Shown: piece after piece, positions 1 to 9,553 of the stretch
Layout of the letters: each line of letters starts with the position of its first letter
Numbering within the stretch: the stretch's first letter is position 1
DNA from: Paracoccaceae bacterium
GTDB lineage: Bacteria; Pseudomonadota; Alphaproteobacteria; Rhodobacterales; Rhodobacteraceae
Assembly: GCA_028097405.1 (NCBI GenBank)
Contig: JAOHEK010000002.1
Location: forward strand, 4,825 to 68,824
Direction: 5' to 3'
Length of the DNA: 64,000 bases
Program-made: the position numbers and the translations under genes
Notes under the pieces: model-generated
Seen by the model: only the letters and a program-made list of their open reading frames with translations
What the model was told of the DNA's origin: nothing
Database searches by the model: none

Positions 1-834
1 ATCCGGGACCGCACTTGGTGCGGCCGCGATCACGCCTTCGGCCATGCGTTCTAACGCTGTCTCGGGCACCCGGCCTTGGGACAAAAGCACCAGCGCCGCG
101 CGGAACCCAGCAAACTCAAGCATATGCGCTAGGGGGTCTTTGAATTGCCGCCGAAGATCTTCGGCCAAAATATATCCTGCCAAAACCTCGGGGGATTCAA
201 AATCCTCGACTAAAGTGTGCGAAATCAGAATTGTGCCACCGGGCAAATGGGCGGTGTTGGTTAAGGCCGAGGGCAAGACAACAAGTCGCGTCGTTTCGGT
301 GTTAAACAACCGCGCACTCAAATTTTCCAAGGCGCGCAGACCCGAAGGGGCAGCGCATGGCATACCGGCCACGCGGTCCATTTCGGTCAAGAGTTGGTCT
401 CCGATCGTTGCGCGCGCAACATCGGGGACCAGCGAGGCGGTGTAGCGAATAATCGCACCCGGCAGCCAGAATGCGGCTGCCGCCAAAATTAAAACACCGA
501 TGCCAAGGGTCAGAAAGCTAGGAAGCCTGCTGCCACGTTGGGTGCCGCGCCGAATGGATTTCAGAACCTTTTCGACGGCATCGACCATCTCGCCTTCTGC
601 AATTTCAAGCGTTTCGGTGGATTCGTCGCCGGGCCGATAGATTGCTGGTCGTTCGCGGGGATTAAGACGTACAATCGCAGGAAGAGACCAATGGGTCAGC
701 GCTGTGCCATTCCCAGCCGAAATGGTGATGGTGGCCTCGCCGATTGAAACGATCACATCCTGACGCTGCGCTTCGGGATGCGCACGCCAAATGCCTTCGG
801 TCTCAAGCCGCTGGTATTTCGCCAGTACGGTCAC
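1..834 (-). CDS. Conserved membrane protein, unknown function (3' end outside window)
   Basis: The minus strand is open from a GTG at 834 to the window edge, giving the first 278 residues. An in-frame stop lies 30 bases upstream, and a purine-rich Shine-Dalgarno stretch (AGAGGGGGAG) lies about 9 bases before the GTG, so this start is well supported. The product has a soluble N-terminal part of about 110 residues, one hydrophobic helix near residues 115-135, and a further soluble part. I recognise no catalytic motif. It is divergent from sseA, with about 125 bases between the genes. Function unknown; probably a family-restricted inner-membrane protein. Confidence 0.7.
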   Translation of the reverse strand, partial: MTVLAKYQRLETEGIWRAHPEAQRQDVIVSIGEATITISAGNGTALTHWSLPAIVRLNPRERPAIYRPGDESTETLEIAEGEMVDAVEKVLKSIRRGTQRGSRLPSFLTLGIGVLILAAAAFWLPGAIIRYTASLVPDVARATIGDQLLTEMDRVAGMPCAAPSGLRALENLSARLFNTETTRLVVLPSALTNTAHLPGGTILISHTLVEDFESPEVLAGYILAEDLRRQFKDPLAHMLEFAGFRAALVLLSQGRVPETALERMAEGVIAAAPSAVPD

Positions 835-958
835 GCCGCAATTCTCCCCCTCTTTGAGGGCACTTTAGCCCAAGCGCTTACCCCCTACAATCGCGTCCAG
901 CGCTTGCCACGCACGGTTTCAAGCCTTAGCAGGGGACAAGCAAATAAAGGTGCATTCT

Positions 959-1807
959 ATGGCGGATGATCCGAAATCTCTTGTCTCGACGACTTGGCTG
1001 GCCGATCACTTACACGATCCGGATCTGCGGGTCTTGGATGGGTCGTGGTATTTGCCCGCCATGAACCGTAATGCGCGCGCCGAGTACGAAGACGCTCACA
1101 TTCCCGGTGCGCGGTTTTTCGACATTGACGAGATAAGCGATCACCGCTCGGAGTTGCCGCACATGGTTCCGCCGGTCGAAAAATTCATCAGCCGGATGCG
1201 GGCTATGGGGGTGGGCGACGGCCATCAGGTTGTTGTCTATGATGGCGCAGGATTACTTTCGGCGGCACGGGTCTGGTGGTTGTTTAGATTGATGGGCAAG
1301 ACCGACATTGCGGTTTTGGATGGCGGGCTTCCCAAATGGAAAGCCGATGGTCATGGCGTCGAAGATACGCCGACCGTCATGCGCGACAGGCACATTACGG
1401 TTAGTGTGCAGAACCAGCTTGTAAAGGATGTCACGCAGGTCGCGGCTGCGTCCAAGCTGGGGGACTACGAGATTATTGACGCGCGCTCAAAGGGTCGATT
1501 TCTGGGAGAGGAAGCGGAGCCCCGTGCAGGGCTACGCTCGGGCCATATACCGGGATCGAAGTCGGTCCCTTTCCAACAGCTTTTGAACGACGATGGCACG
1601 ATGAAAGCCGAAGCTGCGTTGAAGTCGGTCTTTGAAGACGCCGGCGTTGATCTTGGTAAGCCGGCGATCACAACCTGCGGATCTGGTATGACGGCGGCCA
1701 TTCTAAGCCTTGCGCTGGAACAGATCGGTCATCGAAACCATGCACTGTATGACGGATCATGGGCCGAATGGGGCATGTATGACGATCTGAAGGTAGAAAC
1801 CGGATGA
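959..1807 (+). CDS. sseA: 3-mercaptopyruvate sulfurtransferase / thiosulfate sulfurtransferase
   Basis: Tandem-rhodanese protein of 282 residues. It moves the sulfane sulfur of 3-mercaptopyruvate or thiosulfate to a thiol acceptor in the cytoplasm. The N-terminal rhodanese domain has the ARFFDID signature. The C-terminal domain carries the active loop CGSGMTAA, whose cysteine is residue 240; CG[S/T]G is typical of mercaptopyruvate sulfurtransferases. An in-frame GTG at 950 exists, but the ATG at 959 has AAAGG 8 bases upstream and is preferred. The stop overlaps the next gene's ATG by 4 bases (ATGA), so translation is probably coupled. Confidence 0.93.
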   Translation: MADDPKSLVSTTWLADHLHDPDLRVLDGSWYLPAMNRNARAEYEDAHIPGARFFDIDEISDHRSELPHMVPPVEKFISRMRAMGVGDGHQVVVYDGAGLLSAARVWWLFRLMGKTDIAVLDGGLPKWKADGHGVEDTPTVMRDRHITVSVQNQLVKDVTQVAAASKLGDYEIIDARSKGRFLGEEAEPRAGLRSGHIPGSKSVPFQQLLNDDGTMKAEAALKSVFEDAGVDLGKPAITTCGSGMTAAILSLALEQIGHRNHALYDGSWAEWGMYDDLKVETG

Positions 1808-2370
1808 CGCTTCAAAAAGCCGGAACAAAGGTCGATTACACTGTCACCTACCTTGAGATGAATGCCTGCCCGTCCTTCGACTGGCCGCATTTGCCACTTG
1901 GCTCGACAGCCGCCTTGCTGAGAGCGGAAAATCCGCCTGTTTGGTGGTTTTTGACGCTTTATGACGCGGTTGGCCGGGATTATGCGTGGGAAGATATCCA
2001 CACTTGGGAGCACGCCAAGATCAAGGGCTGGCTGACCCAAGACACTATGACGCTTTACACATTGCTGGATCATGGCTGGCCGCAGGGATTTTTCATGTTG
2101 GAAGATCAAGGTGATGGCATTTGTGATCTGGCCTATTTCGGCATGGTGCCCGAAGCCGTTGGACGTGGCCTGGGCAGCTGGCTTTTGAAGACGGCGATCC
2201 TGACGGCATGGGACCGGGACGGTATTCGGAAGCTGACTGTGAACACTTGCACCTTGGATCATCGGCGTGCTCTTGCGCTTTACCAGAAAAACGGGTTCAT
2301 GCCGGTCCGACGGGAAGAGAATTCGCGCGTTCTGACCCGTGATCGTGATCTTTCGCGTGTACCCAGTTGA
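1804..2370 (+). CDS. GNAT-family N-acetyltransferase
   Basis: 188 residues with the acetyl-CoA-binding signature of GNAT enzymes: a beta4-alpha3 segment reading PEAVGRGLGSWLL near residues 115-127 (the Q/R-x-x-G-x-G/A loop), followed by the C-terminal LALYQKNGF motif near residues 158-166. It should acetylate a small molecule or protein amine; the substrate cannot be read from sequence. It sits between sseA (4-base overlap) and the aminotransferase gene (9-base gap), so the three probably form one operon. Confidence 0.88.
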   Translation: MTLQKAGTKVDYTVTYLEMNACPSFDWPHLPLGSTAALLRAENPPVWWFLTLYDAVGRDYAWEDIHTWEHAKIKGWLTQDTMTLYTLLDHGWPQGFFMLEDQGDGICDLAYFGMVPEAVGRGLGSWLLKTAILTAWDRDGIRKLTVNTCTLDHRRALALYQKNGFMPVRREENSRVLTRDRDLSRVPS

Positions 2371-2379
2371 GGACTTTAC

Positions 2380-3564
2380 ATGCTGACCGACCTGACGCCG
2401 CAACCGGCTGACAAAATCTTAGAGCTGATGCAGATGTTTCGCGAGGACACGCGAAGCCAGAAGATCGATCTGGGTGTAGGGGTTTACAAGAATGCCCAAG
2501 GCGTCACGCCGGTGATGCGCGCCGTGAAAGCAGCGGAACGGCGGTTGGTCGAAGAGCAAACGACAAAAAGCTATACCAGCTTGATCGGGGATCCGGCCTA
2601 TACGGCTGCTTTGCGCGATTTGGTTTTGGGTGACAGTGTCAGCGCGGACCGGGTGGCGGTGGCTGGAACCCCGGGGGGGACGGGTGCGCTTCGCCAAGGG
2701 TTCGAACTGGCCCGTTACGGCGAGGCTGGGACAACGGTTTGGCTGTCGTCGCCGACCTGGCCAAACCACCCGACGATCGTTCAGTATCTGGGCATTCCGA
2801 TGCGGCCCTATCGGTACTTTGACACTGAGAGCCGGGGCGTGGATTTCGACGGTATGCTAAGCGACCTTAAGGGCGCAAAAGCTGGTGATCTGGTCTTGCT
2901 CCATGGGTGTTGTCATAATCCGACGGGAGCCAACCTAACGCCAGAGCAATGGGGTCAAGTTGCTGATCTGTTGGAACAAACCGGCGCGGTGCCTTTCGTG
3001 GACATCGCCTATCAGGGGTTTGGCGACGGGCTGGATGAAGACGCTTACGGCGTGCGTCTGTTGGCGTCGCGGATGCCTGAGATGATCATTGCGGCGAGTT
3101 GTTCGAAGAACTTTGGGGTTTACCGGGACCGGGCCGGGTTGCTGATGGCGATCACGCCTGATGCTGCGTCTCATGGTCAGGCGCAGGTGACTTTGTCGTT
3201 CTTGAATCGGCAGAATTATTCCTTTCCGCCGGATCATGGAGCGCGGGTGGTTCAGATGATTTTGGACGACGATGCGCTTCGCGCAGATTGGAAGGCCGAG
3301 CTGGAAGATGTTCGTCTGGGCATGTTGGGTTTGCGCCAACAGTTGGCGGACGAGTTGCGGCAAAGGACAAACTCTGATCGCTTTGATTTTATTGCGAAAC
3401 ATCGGGGTATGTTCTCGCGGACCGAGATCACGCCTGAGCAGGTGCTGGCTTTACGCGAGGAGCACGGCATCTACATGATCGGGGACAGCCGGATGAATGT
3501 GGCCGGTCTGAACGCGGAAACCGTGCCGCTTTTGGCTGCAGCCATGGTGGCCGTCGGGGCTTAA
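2380..3564 (+). CDS. Aromatic amino acid / aspartate aminotransferase (class I, PLP)
   Basis: 394 residues, the normal length for the TyrB/AspC family. The PLP-binding lysine lies in SCSKNFGVYRDRAG, and the C-terminal GDSRMNVAGL provides the arginine that binds the substrate carboxylate. HGCCHNPTG is the PLP-ring loop with its Asn. The N-terminal GVGVYKN and SYTSLIGD motifs are typical of subgroup I-alpha enzymes. It transfers amino groups between aspartate or aromatic amino acids and 2-oxoglutarate in the cytoplasm. Third gene of the sseA-GNAT operon. Whether aspartate or aromatic substrates are preferred is not decided here. Confidence 0.92.
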   Translation: MLTDLTPQPADKILELMQMFREDTRSQKIDLGVGVYKNAQGVTPVMRAVKAAERRLVEEQTTKSYTSLIGDPAYTAALRDLVLGDSVSADRVAVAGTPGGTGALRQGFELARYGEAGTTVWLSSPTWPNHPTIVQYLGIPMRPYRYFDTESRGVDFDGMLSDLKGAKAGDLVLLHGCCHNPTGANLTPEQWGQVADLLEQTGAVPFVDIAYQGFGDGLDEDAYGVRLLASRMPEMIIAASCSKNFGVYRDRAGLLMAITPDAASHGQAQVTLSFLNRQNYSFPPDHGARVVQMILDDDALRADWKAELEDVRLGMLGLRQQLADELRQRTNSDRFDFIAKHRGMFSRTEITPEQVLALREEHGIYMIGDSRMNVAGLNAETVPLLAAAMVAVGA

Positions 3565-3581
3565 TCTGAGTGTCCGTTGCC

Positions 3582-3625
3582 CATCGGTATAGTATCGGTA
3601 TCACGTCGGTATTGCGTCGGTGCCT
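3582..3625. repeat. Four 11-bp tandem repeats (core TCGGT)
   Basis: The pentamer TCGGT recurs at 3584, 3595, 3606 and 3617, exactly every 11 bases, within an imperfect unit resembling CATCGGTATAG. The array sits just after the aminotransferase stop in the convergent gap before folC. It may be a short decayed tandem repeat or a phased protein-binding array; nothing shows which. Confidence 0.75.
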
Positions 3626-3721
3626 CTAGCTGCCCTGAGGCCACCTGCTACCAGATGTGGTGTTTGCTAGTCTGATGGTTAACAACGTGTTTGCGCCGCG
3701 TTTTTGCGCGTCGCGACGGGC

Positions 3722-3775
3722 GAGAGGGCTTTGCCCCCTCGCGCTCCCCCAGGATATTTTTGGCCAGATGAAGGG
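3722..3775. repeat. Dispersed Rhodobacteraceae intergenic element with hairpin
   Basis: A short GC-rich hairpin (GAGGGCTTTGCCCCCTC) is followed by CCCCCAGGATATTTTTGGCC and AGATGAAG. I recall this string as a recurrent intergenic element in Rhodobacteraceae genomes. It lies between the convergent aminotransferase and folC genes, where the hairpin could end transcription. Identification rests on memory of the motif, not on a search. Confidence 0.6.
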
Positions 3776-3823
3776 ACGCACGGCGATGGCCTGCGGTCTG
3801 ATCAAGGCGGCGTCCGGTCTGTT

Positions 3824-5101
3824 TTAGCCGTTTTCGCGCAGCACTGTTCCTGCCAGATAGAGCGATCCGCAGATCAACACCCGTGCCGTCGGGTCTTTGG
3901 TCGTAATGTCGTTTAGCGCGTCTTGGACCGAGGCGGCGATATGTGCGGGCAGGCCGACGCTTTTGGCGGCTTCGGCGGTGTCTTCGGCCGAGAGGGTCGC
4001 GGTTTCGCCGGGAATGGCGACGGCGTGGAGGCTTTCGGCAATATTGGCCAGAGGTGCGAGGTAGCCGGTGACGTCTTTGGTCGAGAGCATGCCGCAGATC
4101 AGATAGGTTGGCCGTTTGGGCATTTTGGAAAACGTTGCAACCAGTGCTTTCGCGGCGGCGGGGTTGTGGCCCCCATCCAGCCAAAGTTCCGCTTTGAGCG
4201 CGCTGTCGGTCAGGGGACCAGACTGCAACCGCTGCATGCGCGCAGGCCAAAAGGCCTGAGTGACGGCGCCTTGGCAAGCCTCATCTGCGAACCCAAGATG
4301 GCGGAGTGCGGCGATGGCCATGCCTGCGTTGCCGATTTGGTGTGGGCCGCGCAGGTTGGGCAGGGGCAGGTCCAAGAGACCGGTTTCATCCTGAAAGATC
4401 ATCCGTCCACGTTCTTCCCAAGCGTGCCAATGCTGACCATGGGCAATGACGGGCGCGCTCAGCTTGGCGGCGACCTCTTCGATGACTGCGAGGCCTTCAT
4501 CATGCTGAGGCCCCACAACGACCGGCACGCCGCGTTTTATGATTCCGGCTTTTTGGTAAGCAATCTCAGCCACGGTATTGCCAAGAAACTGCTGATGATC
4601 CAAGTCGACCGTGGTGATCACCGTTAGCTTTGGGTCGGGGATGACGTTTGTGGCGTCGTGGCGACCGCCCAAACCGACTTCCAGCAAGGTCCAATCCGCA
4701 TGGGTTTCCTTAAAGGCCAGAAATGCAGCGACCGTGGTGATCTCGAAATAGGTGATCGTTTCGCCACCATTGGCGGCATAGACCTTGTCGAGAAGCGCCG
4801 TCAGATTTGCTTCGGAGATGAGCTTGCCTGCGACGCGAATGCGTTCGTGGAACCGCGCCAGATGAGGGGATGTGTAGGCGTGGGCACGTTGACCGTCAGT
4901 TTCCAACCCGGCGCGGATCATGGCTTGGGTTGACCCTTTGCCGTTGGTGCCTGCCAGATGGATCACGGGCGGCAGTTGCAGATGGGGATTGCCGACAGAG
5001 TTCAGGCAGCGCCCCATGCGATCAAGGGTCAGATCGATCACCTTGGGATGCAGGCGCATCATCCGTTCAAGAACGGCATCGGAAGATGTGAAGCTGGTCA
5101 T
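3824..5101 (-). CDS. folC: Bifunctional dihydrofolate synthase / folylpolyglutamate synthase
   Basis: 425 residues, typical of bacterial FolC. It joins glutamate to dihydropteroate and then extends folate polyglutamates, using ATP. The Mur-ligase-type P-loop GTNGKGS is at residues 51-57. The VGLGGRHDATNV motif and the HxxxLG motif (DHQQFLGNT) of the FolC family follow, and LDGGHNP marks the C-terminal domain. It starts 16 bases after the accD stop on the same strand; accD-folC is a common bacterial order, so co-transcription is likely. Confidence 0.95.
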   Translation of the reverse strand: MTSFTSSDAVLERMMRLHPKVIDLTLDRMGRCLNSVGNPHLQLPPVIHLAGTNGKGSTQAMIRAGLETDGQRAHAYTSPHLARFHERIRVAGKLISEANLTALLDKVYAANGGETITYFEITTVAAFLAFKETHADWTLLEVGLGGRHDATNVIPDPKLTVITTVDLDHQQFLGNTVAEIAYQKAGIIKRGVPVVVGPQHDEGLAVIEEVAAKLSAPVIAHGQHWHAWEERGRMIFQDETGLLDLPLPNLRGPHQIGNAGMAIAALRHLGFADEACQGAVTQAFWPARMQRLQSGPLTDSALKAELWLDGGHNPAAAKALVATFSKMPKRPTYLICGMLSTKDVTGYLAPLANIAESLHAVAIPGETATLSAEDTAEAAKSVGLPAHIAASVQDALNDITTKDPTARVLICGSLYLAGTVLRENG

Positions 5102-5117
5102 GAGCGTTTACCGGTTG

Positions 5118-6059
5118 TCAGGTTTCGGCGGGCTGCGCACCGGCGTCGTCACTGTCGGTTGCATCCTCGGCAACTGGTGAGGGGGCTGGCAAGTCGCCTT
5201 TGACGGGGGGTGGCATGTTCAAGAGCATTCGCGTGATCCGAACCAGTTCTTCTTTCAGATCGCGGCGGTGAGTCACGCGGTCTAACATGCCGTGATCCAA
5301 AAGATATTCCGCGCGTTGAAAGCCTTCGGGCAGTTTTTCGCGGATCGTCTGTTCGATCACACGGGGGCCTGCAAAGCAGATCAGCGCGTTGGGTTCAGCG
5401 ATATGGACATCGCCCAGCATCGCGTAGGACGCCGTGACCCCCCCCGTTGTTGGATGGGTCAGGACCACAATGTAAGGCAGGCCTGCCTCGCGGACCATTT
5501 CAACAGCAACTGTGGTGCGGGGCATCTGCATCAAGGACAGAATGCCCTCTTGCATCCGGGCTCCGCCTGCGGCCGAGAACAAGATCAGGGGGCGTTTGCG
5601 TTCGACGGCGCGTGTTGCAGCTGCGATGATCGCATTGCCCACGTACATGCCCATCGAGCCGCCCATGAAGTTGAAGTCCTGACAGGCGGCGATGATTGGG
5701 GTGCGACCGATCTCGCCTTCGGCCACGATCATGGCTTCTTTTTCACCGGTGTCGCGTTGGGCGGCTTTCAGGCGGTCCGGGTATTTCTTTTGATCGCGAA
5801 ATTGCAGCGGATCTGCATTGGGTTTCGCGACCGGAATTTCGGTGAAGACGCCGTTGTCAAACAGCGAAATGAGACGATCCCGCGCGGTAAGCGGCATGTG
5901 GTGATCACAGCTTGTGCAAACCCCAAGGTTTTCGGTCAGTTCGCGGTGAAACAGCATCGTCCCGCATTCTGGGCACTTGGACCACAGGTTTTCAGGCACT
6001 TCCCGGCGCGAGAAGAGCGAATTTATGGTGGGTCGGACGTAGTTCGAAATCCAGTTCAT
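5118..6059 (-). CDS. accD: Acetyl-CoA carboxylase, carboxyltransferase beta subunit
   Basis: 313 residues. It pairs with AccA to carboxylate acetyl-CoA to malonyl-CoA, the first step of fatty-acid synthesis. The N-terminal zinc ribbon has its four cysteines at residues 29, 32, 48 and 51. The crotonase-like core contains [12 protein letters not shown] and [11 protein letters not shown], the oxyanion-hole segments of the beta subunit. The last 25 or so residues are an acidic, Ala/Pro-rich tail. Upstream of folC in the same operon. Confidence 0.97.
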   Translation of the reverse strand: MNWISNYVRPTINSLFSRREVPENLWSKCPECGTMLFHRELTENLGVCTSCDHHMPLTARDRLISLFDNGVFTEIPVAKPNADPLQFRDQKKYPDRLKAAQRDTGEKEAMIVAEGEIGRTPIIAACQDFNFMGGSMGMYVGNAIIAAATRAVERKRPLILFSAAGGARMQEGILSLMQMPRTTVAVEMVREAGLPYIVVLTHPTTGGVTASYAMLGDVHIAEPNALICFAGPRVIEQTIREKLPEGFQRAEYLLDHGMLDRVTHRRDLKEELVRITRMLLNMPPPVKGDLPAPSPVAEDATDSDDAGAQPAET

Positions 6060-6113
6060 GGGCCTGCCCGGTTTGGTTTCAAATTAGTTAAGCCGAGCAG
6101 GCCGGAAATGCAA

Positions 6114-7004
6114 TCATCTGGCAAGAACTCGGCGGATCAAAAGCCAGACAAGGACGACGATCACGATGTCGAGGACGAACAGGGGGGAAAGATGTGTGAT
6201 TTGATCGAGAGCGATGGATGATTTGAACAAGGCAAGGCCAGAAAGGGTGCTTTGTGAAGAGATGAGCAGGATGGCGAGTGTGTTGTTGGCAAAGTGGAAG
6301 CCCCAAGCGGCACCAATGCTGCCTGTTCTTGCTGTCAGGTCAGCTGCCATGACGCCGAAGGCGAATGTGGCCAGAAGGATGTAAGTAGCTAAAGCTGTTG
6401 AGTATTCCGGCGTGAGGTGGAGCAGCGCGAAGAGGATAGAAGGCAGAAGCAGCCACCAAACCGGAGATTTAAAGCGTGCGGCCAGTTGAGACTGGAGATA
6501 GCCGCGAAACAGGATCTCTTCGGCACCGGTTTGAACGAGGATGCCTAAAAGGGCGAGTGGAAGCCAGGATATCCAAGCGATGGGGTCGAGGTTCAGGCTT
6601 GGTGAGTCAAGGAATGGCATACCAATGACCTGCAGAAAGGCCATTGCAGCGAAAGTCAGACCGGCGGCAATTGCGAAGTGTCTGAGGGTTTTTGCGCCTG
6701 CGCCGAAGAGTGAGGCGGGGCGTCTTTTGTGCCATAAGGCTGCCGCGACAAACGTGCCAAGTGCCAGACCCGCGATCAAAAAGAGGTTGAGAATGACGCT
6801 TTCGGGGCGGTGGGTTTCCAGAACCGCTAGTCTTAGAACAGCGTCGGTGTCAGGTGTGTCCAGCAGGCGGCGGGTGATCAGCACCAGCGCGCCGAACCAC
6901 ACGAACAGTACGACGACGATCGTGATAACGCCCAGTATTAGTCGCCAGAGGGCGGGGCGGTGTCGGGCCGTGTTGATCATGGGGTCGAAGGAGGCGTAAC
7001 TCAT
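6114..7004 (-). CDS. CPBP-family intramembrane metalloprotease (CAAX-protease-like)
   Basis: About 296 residues and strongly hydrophobic, with roughly eight membrane segments. The family motif EEILFRG (EExxxR) near residue 190 supplies catalytic glutamates and arginine, and later histidines (LLHLTPEYS and GFHFANN) complete the metal site. CPBP proteins cleave or process membrane substrates; the target here is unknown. An in-frame ATG also lies at 7025; the one at 7004 leaves an AGGG about 10 bases upstream. It is followed by accD, about 50 bases away. Confidence 0.85.
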   Translation of the reverse strand: MSYASFDPMINTARHRPALWRLILGVITIVVVLFVWFGALVLITRRLLDTPDTDAVLRLAVLETHRPESVILNLFLIAGLALGTFVAAALWHKRRPASLFGAGAKTLRHFAIAAGLTFAAMAFLQVIGMPFLDSPSLNLDPIAWISWLPLALLGILVQTGAEEILFRGYLQSQLAARFKSPVWWLLLPSILFALLHLTPEYSTALATYILLATFAFGVMAADLTARTGSIGAAWGFHFANNTLAILLISSQSTLSGLALFKSSIALDQITHLSPLFVLDIVIVVLVWLLIRRVLAR

Positions 7005-7138
7005 GGGCGGCACCCTAAGCGTCATTGCGTGGGCGTCAACGCGGGAAGTCGCCGGTGCCGTTGGATTTTTCAGGGCTTCACCTTGCCGTGCCTGCCCGTG
7101 CCGTCTATTGCTTTTTCGCGAGATAGGGGAGGCCAGCC

Positions 7139-8863
7139 ATGCTTAAGAAAAAGTTCGACAAATCCAATTTGCCAAGTCGTCATGTGACCGAAGGTCCGGC
7201 GCGGGCACCGCATCGGTCTTACTATTATGCCATGGGGATTTCTGAAGAAGAGATCGCGCAGCCCTTTATCGGCGTTGCGACCTGCTGGAACGAAGCAGCA
7301 CCCTGCAACATTTCGCTGAACCGTCAGGCACAAGCCGTGAAGATGGGCGTGAAAGAAGGCTTTGGGACGCCGCGCGAATTTACCACCATCACCGTAACCG
7401 ATGGTATCGCGATGGGCCACGAAGGCATGCGCTCTTCCTTGGCGTCTCGCGAGGCGATTGCGGACACGGTTGAACTGACCATGCGGGGTCATTGCTATGA
7501 CGCGATCGTTGGACTTGCGGGCTGCGATAAGTCGCTGCCGGGGATGATGATGGCGATGGTGCGTCTGAACGTTCCGTCGGTCTTTATCTATGGCGGGTCG
7601 ATCATGCCGGGCCGCTACGAGGGCCGTGATGTTACGGTTCAGGACGTCTTTGAAGCCGTGGGACGGCATCAGGCGGGCCAGAACTCGGACGAAGAACTGC
7701 GCGCTTTGGAAAAGGTTGCTTGCCCCTCGGCGGGTGCTTGTGGCGGTCAGTTCACGGCCAACACCATGGCTTGTGTGTCCGAAGCGATTGGCCTTGCTTT
7801 GCTGAATTCTTCCGGTGCGCCAGCGCCTTACGAGAGCCGCGATGCTTATTCGACGGCGTCTGGCCTTGCGGTTATGGAGTTGTTGGAGAAAAATATCCGT
7901 GCGCGCGACGTGGTGACCCGGAAGTCGCTTGAAAATGCAGCACGTGTTGTGGCCTGTACGGGTGGGTCGACCAATGCCGGTTTGCACTTGCCTGCGATTG
8001 CCCATGAAGCGGGTATTGATTTTGATCTGGACGATGTCTGCGACATCTTCCGTGACACACCTTACTTCGTTGATCTGAAGCCGGGCGGTCAATTCGTCGC
8101 CAAGGACCTCTACGAAGTCGGTGGCGTCCCAGTGGTGATGAAAGAGTTGCGCAAAGCTGGCCTGATCCACGAAGAGTGCATCACTGCCAACGGTGTCACC
8201 ATGGGCGAAATGCTGGATACCGTTGAAGGCGACGCTGATGGTCGCGTGATCTATCCCATTGAAAATCCCATCACTAAAACTGGTGGTGTCGTTGGCCTGA
8301 AGGGCAATTTGGCCCCCGAAGGTGCCATCGTGAAAGTTGCTGGCATGTCGGACGAAGAGCAGGTTTTCAGCGGTCCTGCGCGTGTTTTTGAATGCGAAGA
8401 AGACGCGTTCGAGGGTGTGAAAGCTCGCACCTATAAGGAAGGTGAAGTTCTTGTTATCCGCAATGAAGGCCCCGCAAGTGGCCCCGGAATGCGCGAAATG
8501 CTGGCCACGACGGCGGCTTTGTCGGGCCAAGGCATGGGCAAGAAGGTTGCTTTGATCACGGACGGTCGGTTCTCGGGCGCGACGCGGGGGTTCTGCGTGG
8601 GTCACGTTGGGCCGGAAAGTGCGCGCGGGGGGCCGATTGGCAAGTTGCAGGACGGCGATATGATCACGATCAATGCGCTGACGGGTGAAATCAGCGTTGA
8701 TCTAACTGACGAAGAGATCGAGGCGCGGGTCTATACGCCGCGGGAATCGATTTACACGTCCGGTGCGATTTGGAAATTCGCCAAACTTGTTGGCCCAACT
8801 CGTTTGGGCGCGGTGACGCATCCCGGCGCTAAGGAAGAAAAACACATTTATGCCGACCTTTAA
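7139..8863 (+). CDS. ilvD: Dihydroxy-acid dehydratase
   Basis: 574 residues. It dehydrates 2,3-dihydroxy-isovalerate and 2,3-dihydroxy-3-methylvalerate in valine and isoleucine synthesis, using an iron-sulfur cluster. Conserved cysteines are seen at 49 and 56 ([12 protein letters not shown]), at 129 ([11 protein letters not shown]) and in [10 protein letters not shown] near residue 200. The start is fixed by GGGGAGG just upstream of the ATG. The 3' end overlaps the next lipoprotein gene by 14 bases. The long open antisense frame across this gene is a codon-bias shadow. Confidence 0.97.
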   Translation: MLKKKFDKSNLPSRHVTEGPARAPHRSYYYAMGISEEEIAQPFIGVATCWNEAAPCNISLNRQAQAVKMGVKEGFGTPREFTTITVTDGIAMGHEGMRSSLASREAIADTVELTMRGHCYDAIVGLAGCDKSLPGMMMAMVRLNVPSVFIYGGSIMPGRYEGRDVTVQDVFEAVGRHQAGQNSDEELRALEKVACPSAGACGGQFTANTMACVSEAIGLALLNSSGAPAPYESRDAYSTASGLAVMELLEKNIRARDVVTRKSLENAARVVACTGGSTNAGLHLPAIAHEAGIDFDLDDVCDIFRDTPYFVDLKPGGQFVAKDLYEVGGVPVVMKELRKAGLIHEECITANGVTMGEMLDTVEGDADGRVIYPIENPITKTGGVVGLKGNLAPEGAIVKVAGMSDEEQVFSGPARVFECEEDAFEGVKARTYKEGEVLVIRNEGPASGPGMREMLATTAALSGQGMGKKVALITDGRFSGATRGFCVGHVGPESARGGPIGKLQDGDMITINALTGEISVDLTDEEIEARVYTPRESIYTSGAIWKFAKLVGPTRLGAVTHPGAKEEKHIYADL

Positions 8864-9449
8864 ATTCTGGGCGGTGGTAGGGCTTTTGGCTTTACCGGGC
8901 TGCACCGAAAGTTTTAATCCGACCCGTGCGGTGTCGACGCAGATCGAATTGCCAGATGGTATGATTATCGCGGGCGCAAATGGCTGGTGTGTTGATCCTT
9001 CGGTCAGTCGCGCTGGCGGGGATACGGCTGTTATTGTGTTAGGCAGTTGCGCGGCCATTGGTCAGGATGCATTGGGCCCGCGCCCGAGCGTTCCGGGTGT
9101 GGTGACGGTTTCGGTGGAACGCGAACAGCTTGATGCACCAACTCCGCTGGAGTTGGAGAGCTTTTTCGTGTCTGACACCGGGCGCGCTGCTTTGGCGCGT
9201 GACGGGCAGGCCGGAAGCGTCGATATTTTGGAAACACGCGCAGGCGAAGATCGGTTCATCATGCAAACCGAGGACCGAAGCGCGCTTCCGGGTGCTTCGC
9301 CGATGACGTGGCGCGGGCTTTTCGATCTGGACGGACGGTTTGTGTCGGTTTCGCTTTACGGGCTTTCCGACCAACTCATTGAACCCGAGGATGGTTTGGC
9401 GACGGTCGAAGCGCAGGTCGACCAGTTGATCGCCATCAACACGCCTTGA
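8850..9449 (+). CDS. Putative lipoprotein, unknown function
   Basis: 199 residues. The N-terminus is a lipoprotein signal: a short hydrophobic run ending in LALPGC, with the acylated cysteine at residue 18, so the protein is probably membrane anchored. The rest has no domain I recognise. The start overlaps ilvD by 14 bases, so it is probably translated from the ilvD message. Conserved hypothetical. Confidence 0.75.
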   Translation: MPTFKFWAVVGLLALPGCTESFNPTRAVSTQIELPDGMIIAGANGWCVDPSVSRAGGDTAVIVLGSCAAIGQDALGPRPSVPGVVTVSVEREQLDAPTPLELESFFVSDTGRAALARDGQAGSVDILETRAGEDRFIMQTEDRSALPGASPMTWRGLFDLDGRFVSVSLYGLSDQLIEPEDGLATVEAQVDQLIAINTP

Positions 9450-9553
9450 GGGGCGAGTTATCCACATAAAGTTAACGGATCGAAGCTGACCAGCTGTTGC
9501 CTAGATATGGTGGTCACGTCTAAGGTATGCGCTAATCCATGTGGGTGAGCTGA

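Noticed and set aside
3648..4277. 209-residue frame on the minus strand
   Set aside because: Out-of-frame shadow of folC with Arg-rich composition.
7070..8605. 511-residue open frame on the minus strand
   Set aside because: It is fully antisense to ilvD, whose motifs are unambiguous; high G+C and codon bias keep the antisense frame open.
9458..9466. Perfect DnaA box TTATCCACA between two hypothetical genes
   Set aside because: A single box without an AT-rich stretch or other boxes close by (the nearest similar site is near 13.96 kb) does not make an origin.
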